Source: Orientallactaga sibirica (Eukaryota > Chordata > Mammalia > Rodentia > Dipodidae). From it: DNA of 64,000 nucleotides. Every line of letters starts with the position of its first letter. The stretch's first letter is position 1. Shown piece by piece: positions 53,623 through 64,000 of the stretch. A program made the translations under genes and the position numbers. Location of the stretch: NCBI GenBank assembly GCA_036365145.1, contig JAEOAD010000888.1, positions 1,054,001 to 1,118,000 of the forward strand, in the 5' to 3' direction. The notes beneath the pieces were generated by a model that searched no databases, had not been told where the DNA came from, and worked only from the letters and a program-made list of their open reading frames with translations.

Positions 53623-54699
53623 CTCAGTCTCCTGTAATCATTCATTTTGTTTTCCTCCACTACCCTGATCCTGGCTCCCATGTTCTTCCAGATATCTAGT
53701 TGCTGACCTCAAGAAGTCACTACTGACTATGAAATCTCTACCTCCAAAGCTGATGGTTTCACTTCATCTCTCATCTCGCGAATGCTGAACATTTCATGCA
53801 GAAAAAGGTTTTCACAAATCTACTATGAACTAGTTGCAGGAAACAGAAGGATGAACAAGGCAAATTTCCTCCTCTCAAAAAACTCACAGACAAGTAAAAA
53901 AGTTAAATTTGAGTATCTTCAGAAATAATAAGCTTCTACCCAAACATGTAGATCACTGCTCATCCTTGAATACAAAACATCCAATCTCTGATGGGGTTTT
54001 ATGATTCCAAAAATATCAGGGAATGTTGTTCATATAATCTACAATGGACATTAGACACTCTACAGTTGACCAGCAGGCAACCTGAACAACCTGACCCGCC
54101 ATTTCCACTGGACACCATGTGCCACTGAGAAAATGGTAGGTTAGGACTGATGGCTGATCCAGGACTCAGTCTGAGGTTTCGGTGGTGGTCATTCTCTGTC
54201 AAGTTGATGAGTGGGACATGGACCATGTTTCCCACTTTCCTCACAGTCTTTTCGGGGCAGAGTTTTGAAAATACCAGTCTCCTTCCACCAAGAAAAAGAG
54301 ATCAGATCTCGAGGTGCAGAAATCCAATGCTCTTTCCTGTCAGAGTCCCAAGTAGACATAAATCACTAGATAAAATAATGTCTCCATCTCACAATCTACC
54401 CAAAGCTTCTGCAGACAGGTGGGCTGTACATAACACATGTGTCTTGTTTGACCTACATGGATATTTTAAATTTAGCTGCCAACTAATTTCACATGACTAA
54501 ACAGATTCTCAGCTTCTTTTGCAAAAGCTGGAAGACAGGGCTCAGGGTCCACATGTGCCTGCATGCCACACTCAGTGCAGCTGGGAAGCAGTAGCTCTGT
54601 GAGGTGCCAAATGTCCCATCCCTGCCTGCTGCCTCTTTGTTACATGCCTGAGCCCTATAGTCAGTCATAGTAACTTCAACTTCCAAAAATCCTTTTCAT
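53623..54699. other. Unique sequence
   Basis: A 116-codon plus-strand open frame (54150-54500) has no splice support. No repeat recognised. Confidence 0.3.
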
Positions 54700-55040
54700 C
54701 CAGAAATGACTAACTAATTAATTAATTGGCTTTTCTAGTGAGGATAAGTCTTGCCTAGAAAAAATAAGTAACTTACAACAGAACAGATTCCAAGGGCTGT
54801 TTTTTCATTATGCACAACCAATTAGTCTCGAGGAAGCAAAGAGCCCTCCCTCCCTCCTCCCAAAAAGAGCCGCCCAGAGATGAATACATTTTCCAAACCT
54901 CATCTCTGATCAACCTTGAAATGAGCTCAGAGATCTCCCAGAGCCTGTGTAATTAGCTATATCTCAAAGGCAGGGCATCCTTACAGGGGGATCAGGCCAC
55001 TTTAAATTAACCCTTTGTGACTTCACCATACATTGATAAC
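54700..55040. promoter_or_regulatory. Candidate conserved enhancer (POU/homeobox sites)
   Basis: Repeat-free block: actaactaattaattaattg, tttttcattatgcacaacca (POU-like ATTATGCA), acaaccaattagtctcgagg, gtgtaattagctatatctca, ctttaaattaaccctttgtg. Dense cores in unique sequence suggest an enhancer. Inferred only. Confidence 0.4.
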
Positions 55041-55134
55041 GAAAGAAAAGCTCAGGGCAAATCCCAGATGTAGTATCTCCATACAAGAAAAGTTTGAAAA
55101 GCTAGCCTGCCAAAGAACAAGAAGAGGAACATTC

Positions 55135-55318
55135 TTTTTCAAAATGCTTTATTTATTTACAAGAGAAAGAAAGCACCAGGGCCTGTTGCTGCTGCAAACA
55201 AACTGTGGATGCATGTTTTGATTTGTGCATCTGGCTTTACATGGATTCTGGGGACTCGAACTTGGGGTGTCAGGCTTTGCAAGCAAGCACTTTTGACCAC
55301 TGAGCCATCTCTCCAATC
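55135..55318 (-). repeat. tRNA-derived SINE
   Basis: gcaccagggcctgttgctgc, tgtgcatctggctttacatg, ccactgagccatctctccaa. Confidence 0.92.
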
Positions 55319-55925
55319 CAAAATAGGCATGTTCTTGTTGACTATTCTGAGTAGTGTTCGTTGATCCTCCTTTTGGGAAAGGCTATTTGAAAGTAGGTTT
55401 CAAGATACCCACAGCAAGTATGTATTATTGGATTCACACCAGGCCACTGTGTGTCCATCATTCTTAGTGTGCATGTACAACTTTTGCTCCACTCACAGAG
55501 GCAGTAGAAGATACAGGTGGGGTGCAGTTGACATGGCAGGTGCTTTAAGAAGTTTCTTCTGGGTGAGCTGTGGACAGAACCAGATTGAAGCCAAGTATAG
55601 AACTAGGCTCAAGATTCTGCTTCCAGGAGAGAAGTCATGGGGTCAGTGGTATAGCTCTTCTGCCCACTGCCAACTCCAGCATGTGTTTGAAAGTTCAAGA
55701 AGTTTGGGCTCCAGGAAGCCAAGGATGAGAGACTGGGCTTCTGGTCCCTTTTCTGGAACATTCAGAGGCACCAGAGGAGCCTGAAACATGGGTTTCCTTG
55801 CTCTGTAACGACCCCCCCAAGGCTGAATCTCATGGATTCAACCAAGAGATGTCATCCTCCTACACCCTAGGAAGATGGTGCAGACCAACAAGTCCACACT
55901 GTAACCAACTTTCTCAATCCACCCC
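55319..55925. other. Unique sequence
   Basis: A 118-codon open frame (55428-55784) lacks splice support. No repeat recognised. Confidence 0.3.
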
Positions 55926-55932
55926 CACCCCC

Positions 55933-55935
<3 letters not shown>

Positions 55936-55978
<43 letters not shown>
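55936..55978. repeat. (CA)n microsatellite
   Basis: Pure CA run after ccccaa. Confidence 0.97.
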
Positions 55979-55979
<1 letters not shown>

Positions 55980-56512
55980 GGACATGCCACCTGCATAAAC
56001 GGTTGATTTTCACAAAGGAAGTAGAAAACACCGCCTTCCCCTTCAACACCCAGCACAGCTAGCGTCAGTCTCACCTCCCGGGGGAGTCTTCCTCCATCTT
56101 CCTCCTGTCACCCTCGCCCCCAGCCAGGAGCGAATCTGCTTTGGGAGTTCAGTCTTACAAGAGGCAGACTTCGAATGAGTCATCACTCGCTTCTACTTCC
56201 ACCCTTCAAAAAACTCTTCCCTGTGCACCTCAGGAGGAAGCCTGGGCTTCACTGAGACCCATTCCCGGGGGAACGGGCTGGCCCTGCCCTGCCATGGTGC
56301 CTCACCTCCTCCCTGACTTTCCTATGCAGTCGCAGTCCATATTTCTAGTTTGCAAGTGCCCCTGATTTGCATTCTGACTGGCTTCAAATCTAATGCCCTA
56401 AATACATTTTGTAATGCCTATGAAAGAAAAGACTAGCCAGGGAAGCCCTAGCACCTAGAACAGTGTAATTGAACATATATTTGAAGTATTGAAGGATAAA
56501 GGACTAAAGACT
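55980..56512. other. Unique sequence
   Basis: GC-moderate with no CpG island. No gene recognised. Confidence 0.3.
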
Positions 56513-56514
56513 AA

Positions 56515-56717
56515 GCTATTTATTTATTTATTTATGAAAGATAAAGAGGCAAGAGAGAGAGAGAGATTGGCACACTAGGGCCTCTAGCCACTGCAAACGA
56601 ACTCCAGATGCATGCACCACCTTGTGCATCTGGCTTACGTGGGTACTGGAAAATTGAACGCCAATCATTAGGCTTTGCAGGCAAGTGCCTTAAACACCAA
56701 ACCATCTCTCCCCCTTT
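56515..56717 (-). repeat. tRNA-derived SINE
   Basis: (TTTA)n, ctagggcctctagccactgc, gcaccaccttgtgcatctgg, ccaaaccatctctccccctt. Confidence 0.95.
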
Positions 56718-56732
56718 TAAAAAAATGTGACA

Positions 56733-56850
56733 TGGGCTGGAGGAATGGCTTAGTGGTTAAGGTGTTTGCCTGAAAAGCCAAAGGAGCCAGGTTCGATTCC
56801 CCAGGACCCACGTTAGCCACGTTTGCAGTGGCTAGAGGCCCTGGTGCATG

Positions 56851-56893
<43 letters not shown>

Positions 56894-56896
56894 AAA

Positions 56897-56931
<35 letters not shown>

Positions 56932-56951
56932 ATGGAAATAAAATGTTTTTT
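56733..56951 (+). repeat. tRNA-derived SINE with internal deletion, TSD
   Basis: gggctggaggaatggcttag and ggttcgattccccaggaccc (intact B box). The agatgcac...gttc segment is missing between cgttagcca and cgtttgcagt. TSD aaaatgtgaca at 56722-56732 and 56952-56962. Confidence 0.95.
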
Positions 56952-56962
56952 AAAATGTGACA

Positions 56963-57050
56963 GGGTCTTACTATGTAATCCCAGACTGGTCCTGAACTCA
57001 ACATCTTCTTGCCCTTCTGCCTCCTCAGTACTGGGATTCTAGGTTTTAAA
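56963..57050 (-). repeat. B1 SINE fragment
   Basis: gggtcttactatgtaatccc, gactggtcctgaactcaaca, cagtactgggattctaggtt. Confidence 0.7.
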
Positions 57051-57490
57051 GGGTAGATTTTTTTTTATTATTATTTTAAAAATTCAAACGTAGGACTTTT
57101 TGTCACACCAACTTCTGGCTGGTAGAGGACAGAGTAAAACCTTTCCTTCGCAGACTTTGTTCGGTGAGATCTTTTTGTATGGCTGCAAAGAGCCTCCCTC
57201 ATGTTACCATGTTGTCTACATGGCATCTCTGGGTCCTGGATGTGTCAGAGAGACTTTGGGTTTTGTTCCTGATGTCTGTGATAAACATGGGAACCTCTCA
57301 AAGATGGTTCCTTCTGTTGTTCTTGGGCTCTCTTCCCCCATAAGCCTCTGTATCCCCCAAATTGGCCTTTCGTTCTCTTTTACCTTAATGTGGAACTGAA
57401 CTCCCTTTCATAACGATCTGGGCTGTAATGAAAGCAGCAAGAAGCCCACAGAGATGCTGTGCATGTCAAAGGAAGAGACCCTCTCTGTGG
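57051..57490. other. Unique sequence
   Basis: A 99-codon open frame (57100-57399) lacks splice support. No repeat recognised. Confidence 0.3.
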
Positions 57491-57493
57491 AGG

Positions 57494-57588
57494 TGTGGCA
57501 GTGACCTTTGTTGCTGGGACAAAGCACCTGACCAACAGCAGCTGACGGGAGGAAAGAGTTTATTTTGGCTTACAGTCTCAAGGGGAAG

Positions 57589-57644
<56 letters not shown>

Positions 57645-57872
57645 TCATGGCATGAGCAGAGGCTGGACATTACCTGTGCCACAGCTGGTGGAAAACAGTA
57701 GCAGGAGAGTGAGCTGAACTCTAGCAAGGGGGAGCTGGCAATAACACCCATAAGCCCGCCCCTGACCACACACCTCCTCCAGCAAGGCTCTACCTCCCAC
57801 ACTGCCACCAGCTAGGAACCAAGCATTCAAAACACAGGAGTTTATGGGGGACAACTGATTCAAGCAACCATA
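57494..57872 (-). mobile_element. MaLR-like LTR, antisense, with (TG)n
   Basis: gtggcagtgacctttgttgc, gagtttattttggcttacag, a (TG)n tract at 57593-57642, cacacacctcctccagcaag, gagtttatgggggacaactg. Sister of 34886-35200, which lacks the TG tract. Confidence 0.8.
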
Positions 57873-57912
57873 AAAATCAAGAGAAATTAATTTGATGCCA
57901 AACCAAAAAGGA

Positions 57913-58085
57913 AGAAGACAGGCTGGGAAGGTGGCTCTGGTTCAAGGTGCTTGCTGCTAAAGCCTGCTAGCCCAGGTTCAACTCCACAGCCACCCATGTA
58001 AAGTAAGATGGGTGTTCATTTGCAGTAGCAAGAGATTCCTTTATGCCCATACACATAAAAAATAAAAATGCATAAATAAGTAGGA
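57913..58085 (+). repeat. tRNA-derived SINE, diverged
   Basis: caggctgggaaggtggctct, ggttcaactccacagccacc, shortened 3' region. Confidence 0.8.
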
Positions 58086-58127
58086 AGAAAAGAAGGATGA
58101 AGGTAAAGAGGTAGGAAGTAAAAAAGC

Positions 58128-58323
58128 ATATATTATTTATTGATTTATTTTCAAGCAGAGAGAAAAAGAGAGAATGGGCACACCCAGGCCTCCTGCACTG
58201 CAAATGAACTCCAGATACATGCCTATTCTGTGCATCTGGCTTTTTGTGGGTACTGGGGAATTGAACTCGGGTCATTGGGCTTTGCAGGCAAATGCCTTAA
58301 CCACTGAGCAATCTCTCCAGCCC
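58128..58323 (-). repeat. tRNA-derived SINE
   Basis: gggcacacccaggcctcctg, ggtactggggaattgaactc, cactgagcaatctctccagc. Confidence 0.93.
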
Positions 58324-58324
58324 A

Positions 58325-59904
58325 ATTGAAAACTTTTTATGACAATTTCACACATAAATATAATGTCTTTTGATCCTAATCCCCAATCACCTTCTTTTGT
58401 TCCCTCTCTCCCATCCCTTTCATGGAACCTCTTTTCTTTCCAACCTCTACTCCTTTTATTTTTGAATCTTTTTGTGCCCCTCCATCATCCATGTAGAATA
58501 TTGATGGGCTCGATACTGTGCAGATCTTGTGGAGGTCATGACAGCCGCTACTATGAAGTCATGAATGCAATGGTCACTTCACATCCAAAGGACAGTGTCC
58601 CGAAGTCCTCCTGCCCATCCTCCAGCTCTTACATTCTTTCCATCCCCTCTTCCACAGTGTTCCCTGAGCCTTGGAGGGCAGGATAGAAATGTCCTATTTA
58701 GTGTGAGCACTCAACAGTCAGCTTTTCTTAGCACTTTGATGAGTCTCCCCTGTATCCACAGCCATCTGCAAGAAGAAGTTTCTCTGACCAAAAGTGAGAG
58801 CAGCATTAACCTATGGACACAAACAGAAACGTGAGATAGCAAATTGATGGAGGCAATAAATACATCCAGTTAAACAACAGCAGTAGCTGCCCTCTCCTAC
58901 CCCAAGATCTATGACGTTCCCTGCTATAGCCTTTTGACTAGGTTCCAGTAGCAGACATGAACTCCCTCCTGCGGGGCAGGTCCCAGATCGAGAGAGCCGT
59001 TGGTTACCCCAATATAGTCATGCCATTATTGTACCAATGGGCACATCTTGCCTGGCTGGTCAGTGTGTGGCACCCAGCGTAGATCCACCATTGGGTAGAA
59101 CTGCTGATGACTTTTCTCCCCCAGAAACCTACATAGCACTTCAGTACTATGACAACTAGGCAGCAGGGAGGAGGCTTCCATCTCAGTTTTAAGTTGATTA
59201 TTCCGTGTCCTACCACTAGTGCATGTGGTGTCTTTAGCTGTAAAGTCTTCCTATCTAGTTCTGGTGGGCAACCAAGAGCTTTGACAATAGTCTGTATCGT
59301 TTGGGAGCCTGGGAGGCCTCCTGACCAACAACTCATTGGAAGACATCCCTCCCTGGCACGGGGGGTTTTCCTTCCACAACCTTTGACTTCTGAGAGCAGC
59401 ATTATTCACACCCAGAGGGAGTTTTGGTCCAAACTCTCTTTTTTATCTTAGTTATATTTTTTAATTAGCTATCAAAGAAGTAGGTCTCCCCATGGCTTTT
59501 TCGTAATGTCTTTAATTTTGGTTAACCCTCCTCTCCTCCATTCCTTCTTTTGACCCCACTTAAACCTTTTTCCATCCCCAGTATCCCATCCCTCTACTTA
59601 CACATCTACTCTCTCTTCCCTTGAAGCTCACCCCCTTCAGGGCTCCCTTATAGCTTCACAGTCTATACTGACTCTTCAACTTATATACACATCTAAAGAA
59701 AATTCTAAAGTTTAGCGAGACTTTATTAGATTATAAGAAGAAAGTAAAGAGAATTCCTGCCATGTGGAAGGCAGGAAGGGGTAGAGCCCATGTGGGAGTA
59801 AGGGTGAAGGTCCCTGCATATGAGTGAGAACACAAGGTTTGTCTTTCTGAGCCTCGGTTGTCTCTCTGAGTGTACTTTCCAGATCCATCCATTTTCCTGC
59901 AAAT
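58325..59904 (-). mobile_element. L1 3' UTR/ORF2 end, antisense, long
   Basis: tatgacaatttcacacataa, ctcttacattctttccatcc, gtgagcactcaacagtcagc, gaagtttctctgaccaaaag, gtgggcaaccaagagctttg and ccagatccatccattttcct follow reversed rodent L1. It shares long homologous blocks with the sense copy at 38685-39981 and with 41364-41781. No coding capacity left. Confidence 0.85.
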
Positions 59905-59919
59905 AAGAAAGCATTGTTT

Positions 59920-60083
59920 AAAGCCGGCGTGGTGGCGCACGCCTTTAATCCCAGCACTCGGGAGGCAGAGGTAGGAGGATCGCCGTGAGTTCAAGGCCAC
60001 CCTGAGACTACATAGTTAATTCCAGGTCAGCCTGGGCCAGAGTGAGACCCTACCTCGAAAAACCAAAAAAAAAAAAAAAAGAA
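59920..60083 (+). repeat. Young B1 SINE with TSD
   Basis: CpG-rich, near-consensus: agccggcgtggtggcgcacg, cactcgggaggcagaggtag, gatcgccgtgagttcaaggc, poly-A. TSD aagaaagcattgttt (15 bp, perfect) at 59905-59919 and 60084-60098. Confidence 0.98.
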
Positions 60084-60098
60084 AAGAAAGCATTGTTT

Positions 60099-60890
60099 GA
60101 ATATCAGATCTGTGATTGCAACAAGATCCAATGTGCTTTTTTTCACTGATGAAATTGGAACAAGTAGTCATGGTGAGAAATTAACAATAGATTAAGAAGA
60201 ACTATCTAAAAAGACAATAATCAAAATAGGAGGCACTTTGGAGATAATAGATAAGGAAAAGTCCTGCAAGAAAACAGAACCAGCCAAATAGAAGGTAAAA
60301 AAAAAAATTTCATTCTTTCCTGCCAAACTCAGCAGAAATTGCAAAATAACAAAAACTGAACAGAGCAAAATCAAACAGTAGAAATCTAAGAAGGAGCAGG
60401 CATACTATGGAATGAGAACCAAATAGATGTAAATAAATATAATAATTGGAAAATAAATTGGGCTTTTGTTGAGACCAAGATACACACATAGAAACACTGG
60501 AAAGAAATAATCCCAGCAAGTATTCAGGGGAGCTGTCTTGATAGCTTCACACTTATACCCCACACCACCACATGCTATTTGTTACACAGACGTAAAGTAG
60601 AATGACGAGCAAGGTTAAACTAGAATGGTGAGCCAGGTTCCCAGACCCAGCCAGGTGTTGTTTGGGGAGAATCACAAGATAGAATTTGAACTTACAAAAC
60701 CTGAATAAAGCACTTGAAGACCCATGACAGAAAAAAAAAAAAAAAGACAATGATCCAGGGTCGGCACTCAAGAATAAGGAAACTGTGGTGACAGCAGGGC
60801 TGGCCTAAAGAAAGGAGAATAAAGACAGTCATTCTCAGCTGTTGTTTTATAATGTGTACAGGTCCACTGCCCTCCCCCAAGTAGATTTCT
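60099..60890. other. AT-rich, mostly unique
   Basis: A-rich with no clear family; possibly old LINE remnant. Poly-A at 60731-60744. Confidence 0.3.
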
Positions 60891-60892
60891 TT

Positions 60893-61115
60893 TAAATGCT
60901 GAAGAGATGGCTTAGTGGTTAAGGCACTGGTCTGTGAAGCCTAAGGACCCAGGTTTGATTCCCCAGTACCCACGTTAGCCAGATATACAAGGTGGCGCAT
61001 GTACCTGGAGTTCATTTGCAGTGGCTAGAGGCCCTGGTGAGCCCATTCTCTCTCTTTCTCTCTCCTTCTATCTCAAATAAACAAATAAATAAATAAACAA
61101 AATATTTTTTAAATG
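60893..61115 (+). repeat. tRNA-derived SINE
   Basis: gctgaagagatggcttagtg, ggtttgattccccagtaccc, (CT)n, AAATAAAT tail. Short TSD tttaaatg. Confidence 0.95.
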
Positions 61116-61283
61116 ATGGCTTAGATTCACAAACACTAGGGAAACACTGGGAAGTCCCATAATGAAATTTCTCATCTTCCACAGAAAGAAGCCTCCCCAG
61201 ATTGTAGTTCTGAAACTGATCTTGATAGTATAACATAGGCTTGGGAACTTTCTAAGAAAGCATTAAAATATTTACTACTAGAG

Positions 61284-61477
61284 AGCTGGAGAGATGGTTC
61301 AGTGGTTACAGCGCTTGCCTAAAAAACCTAACCACACGAGTTCAATTCCACAGCACACAGATACACAAAGTGGCACATGCATCCAGAGTTTGTTTGCAAC
61401 AGCTAGAGGCCTTGATGTACCTATTCTCTCCCCCTTCTCTGTTTCTCTCTGTTTATAAACAAACAAACAAATATTTT
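61284..61477 (+). repeat. tRNA-derived SINE
   Basis: gagctggagagatggttcag, gagttcaattccacagcaca, CT and AAAC tail. Confidence 0.92.
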
Positions 61478-61492
61478 AAAAGATCTCTTTTT

Positions 61493-61698
61493 CAAAATAT
61501 TTTATTTATTTATTTATTTATTTATTTATTTGAGAGAGAGAGAGAGAATGGGTGCACCAGGGCCTCCAGCCACTGCAAACGAACTCTAGATGCATGCTCC
61601 TTCTTGTGCATCTGGCTTATGTGGGTCCTGGAGAGTTGAACCAGGATCCTTTGGCTTTGCAGGCAAATGTTTTAACCACTAAGCCATCTCTCCAGCCC
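61493..61698 (-). repeat. tRNA-derived SINE with TSD
   Basis: (ATTT)n, ccagggcctccagccactgc, ccactaagccatctctccag. TSD aaaagatctcttttt (15 bp, perfect) at 61478-61492 and 61699-61713. Confidence 0.97.
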
Positions 61699-61882
61699 AA
61701 AAGATCTCTTTTTTTTTATAAAGTATTTACTAATGGAATTAAAATTGAAGTACCTCTCAAGTCTTTAACAAAGGTAACAAATCAAAACATTTTGTTGAGA
61801 AAAAAATAAAAATAAAACATTGAAAACAAGATGGCAAAAAAATCAAAAACAAGTCACCAGTTAAAAATAGCTGTTGGTGGGG

Positions 61883-62046
61883 TTAGGAAGAGGGCTCAGC
61901 AGTCAAAGGCACTTGCTTGCAAAGCCTTCTGGCCCAGGTCCAATTCCCAAGCTACCCACATAAGCCAGATGCAAAAAGCAGGTGTTCATTTGCAGCAGTC
62001 CTAGCATGCCCATACACACATACATGCAAATAAATAAAATTTTTTA
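61883..62046 (+). repeat. tRNA-derived SINE
   Basis: ttaggaagagggctcagcag, ggtccaattcccaagctacc, short 3' region, A-rich tail. Confidence 0.85.
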
Positions 62047-62165
62047 GCCTAGCGTGGTGACACATGCCTTTAATTCAGCACACAGGAGGCTGAGATAAGA
62101 GAATTGCTGTGAGTTCAAGGCCAGCCTGGGACTACAGAGTGAGATCCTGCTTCACAAAACAGGAA
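62047..62165 (+). repeat. B1 SINE
   Basis: gcctagcgtggtgacacatg, ggctgagataagagaattgc, ctacagagtgagatcctgct. Confidence 0.9.
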
Positions 62166-62194
62166 AAACATAGCTGTTGGCTATTAAGTAAGGT

Positions 62195-62530
62195 ATCCAA
62201 GGCCCAGGAAGGCAAATGCTGCATGGTCTCTCATATGCAGCTTTTAGCTTCTAGTTTTATATATTTGTATTTATGTGGGAGTGAGTGTGTATAGAAGACA
62301 GAAAGCTAGAAAAGGACTCATGGGAGAAGAAAAAAGAGGCTTTAAGGAGAGCAGTGGGTAGGGAAATAGAACACATGAGCTATCAAAGTGGAAGGGGATG
62401 CTGGAGGTAGAAGATGTCAAGCAGGGATGGGGTGAGGAGCAGGGACATGGGGGAGTGAATAAGGATGCACAAAAATGCCATGAAGAAACCTGCTATGCTG
62501 TAAGGTAATTGAAAAGAAAATGAAAAGTAA
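62195..62530 (+). mobile_element. L1 3' end, sense
   Basis: gctgcatggtctctcatatg, agaagacagaaagctagaaa, gggtagggaaatagaacaca, aaaatgccatgaagaaacct are the old rodent L1 3' end in order. Confidence 0.75.
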
Positions 62531-63025
62531 ACAGTTGTTGACAAGTCATGAGAAAGTCTCAAGGAGCCTGAAGTGGGGTGATCGCAATATGAATGGATCC
62601 AAAGCCATGTTCAAGGACTCTTTAAGAAGTGGCAAGTGATGAATTGGCCAAATGTATATGGAGGTAGGGATTCAAAGAGAGGGAAAACACCTAAGTGGTG
62701 ATGTGTGCAGCACCCCAGAGGCTGAGACAGGAGGATCAAGAGTTCCAGGCCTTGTAAACCTTGTTGAAGGCACCCTCTCCTCTCCCAGCTTGCCCATGAC
62801 CTTGTTGGGATCCAGGTCCCGACATGCTCATAGTCACCGGACTTTCTCTACTTAAAGGTGGACAGGTGCAGAATGCAAGAGAAATTAGCAAAAGCCATGT
62901 TGAGGGGGGGCCACGAGATGTTCACTTACAGAGCAAACCTTTCTTCACTGATGTCTAACTAGTCCTTTGAGATAGATGTAGATGATGTCTGGCTGCTGCC
63001 GGAAGATCATGCTTTTAAAAGTCCC
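62531..63025. other. Mostly unique; B1 scrap
   Basis: A B1-like scrap lies at 62690-62755 (cagaggctgagacaggagga). Otherwise nothing recognised. Confidence 0.35.
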
Positions 63026-63027
63026 TC

Positions 63028-63172
63028 TCCACCAGGTGTGGTAGCGCACACCTTTAATCCCAGCACTCTGGAGGCAGAGGTAGGAGGATCACCGTGAGTT
63101 CAAAGCCACCCTGAGACTACATAGTGAATTCCAGGTCAGCCTGGGCTAGAGTGAAACCCTACCTATAACTAA
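63028..63172 (+). repeat. B1 SINE
   Basis: caccaggtgtggtagcgcac, cactctggaggcagaggtag, gggctagagtgaaaccctac. Confidence 0.95.
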
Positions 63173-63828
63173 CTTATATTTCACTTTATGAAGGATAGAA
63201 GTTATTTGTTTGCAATTTCCAAACTTTATATAAAACTTTTTCAAATTGTTCTCTGGCAATGAAAATAGTAATATGCTTCTAACAAAATAACAAGATAATC
63301 AATAAAAACAAGCAAAAAGAGTTGCAGGCCAACATGAACTATACAGTAAGACTCGGTCTCAAAATACAGAGAGAGAATGGGCTGGGTCAGCTGGGATCTC
63401 AGGTTCATATCCTGTGTGAGCAAAAGGACAGAAGTGCCACCAAAGGAAAAAAAATAAAACACACAGAAAAAGTATCAGCCAGCCATATTAATTGGATATG
63501 CCTCAGACAGTTTGATATTTGTATGAGGTTGGATGTTTATATATATGGTCTGCCATAGAGGAATGGTGTCCACCCTGCCAAGATTTTCACCGATTACTAT
63601 ACCTGGAGGGGTTTCTCAGCACAAAACTTTATGAACACTACAAAAAGATTTATAGAGAATTATATAGTCCCCACCAAGGAATGAGAACTGTATGCATTTC
63701 AGTCCAAATGGAGGGATAACTGAAAACCACCAAGTATGAGTGATTTATATCTGCAGTTCTGACTTTCATTTCTGTAAAAGAAACAGTAGAGGGTCGGGTG
63801 GTGGTACATTGGCTCCCCAAGCTCATTT
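63173..63828. other. Unique AT-rich sequence; B1 scrap
   Basis: B1-like scrap at 63315-63375. A 66-codon open frame (63519-63719) contains WCPPC but is judged non-coding. Confidence 0.3.
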
Positions 63829-63829
63829 T

Positions 63830-63990
63830 CAATTCTGGACCTACTACTCACCATCTACTGACATGCTCCCAGATCCATTGGCAACAGTCCCTGTGTCCTG
63901 GGTTGTTATGAGGATTAATACATGTCGAGGGTTGACACAGAACATGACATTCAGCAAACATTATCTGTTGTTCTCACTGATGTTCAATTT
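63830..63990 (+). repeat. MIR SINE 3' part
   Basis: ggttgttatgaggattaata, gaacatgacattcagcaaac and attatctgttgttctcac fit the MIR end. Confidence 0.65.
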
Positions 63991-64000
63991 GGAGTCTGTT

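Noticed and set aside
3386..61698. Apparent tRNA genes: many A-box and B-box matches.
   Set aside because: All belong to SINEs with CT tracts, A-rich tails and often TSDs. None folds as a complete tRNA by eye.
63519..63719. 66-codon frame with WCPPC, resembling a thioredoxin-type CXXC motif.
   Set aside because: No thioredoxin-like sequence surrounds the motif, there is no splice support, and the region is AT-rich and featureless. Likely chance.

Overview
The window is non-coding DNA from a mammalian nuclear genome, and the repeats point to a rodent. It carries many 7SL-derived B1 elements, B4-type (tRNA/B1 composite) SINEs, a very abundant tRNA-derived SINE with clear Pol III A and B boxes, L1 3' ends and MaLR-type LTRs. 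From recall only, the abundant tRNA-SINE and the B1 variant resemble those of jerboas (Dipodidae, e.g. Jaculus). A RepeatMasker run or genome search would settle the species.

I see no convincing protein-coding gene, RNA gene or CpG-island promoter. Nearly all long open frames fall in repeats: SINEs, (CA)n tracts, L1 3' UTRs and one minisatellite. One 71-bp exon-like segment with good splice signals lies at 2037-2107. This fits a gene desert or a large intron. Several AT-rich, homeobox-site-rich unique blocks look like candidate conserved enhancers (about 5030-5440, 27470-27900, 38400-38684 plus 39998-40520, and 54700-55040).

Layout. 0-8.5 kb: a MaLR LTR nested in a B4 SINE, old L1, MLT1 and MIR fragments, the exon-like segment, and a conserved-looking AT-rich block. 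8.5-16.3 kb: SINEs, B4 elements, a clean solo class II-type LTR with 6-bp target duplications (12326-12707), MLT1-like LTRs. 16.3-18.5 kb: a minisatellite of about 65 units of 32/33 bp, open in all three forward frames. 18.5-29 kb: unique sequence with SINEs, MIRs and truncated L1s. 29-32.7 kb: an antisense LINE with an ORF1 remnant and no recognisable ORF2 (HAL1-like), hosting an unusual B1 whose middle is replaced by a copy of nearby DNA. 33-48 kb: dense SINEs and a 5'-truncated L1 (38685-39981) with perfect 16-bp target duplications. 48-64 kb: L1 3' ends, LTRs, B4s, microsatellites and many SINEs.

Almost all features are transposable elements or simple repeats, often nested, so the window mainly records their insertion history. 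Family names come from consensus sequences as I remember them. Boundaries are approximate unless target-site duplications (TSDs) are given.
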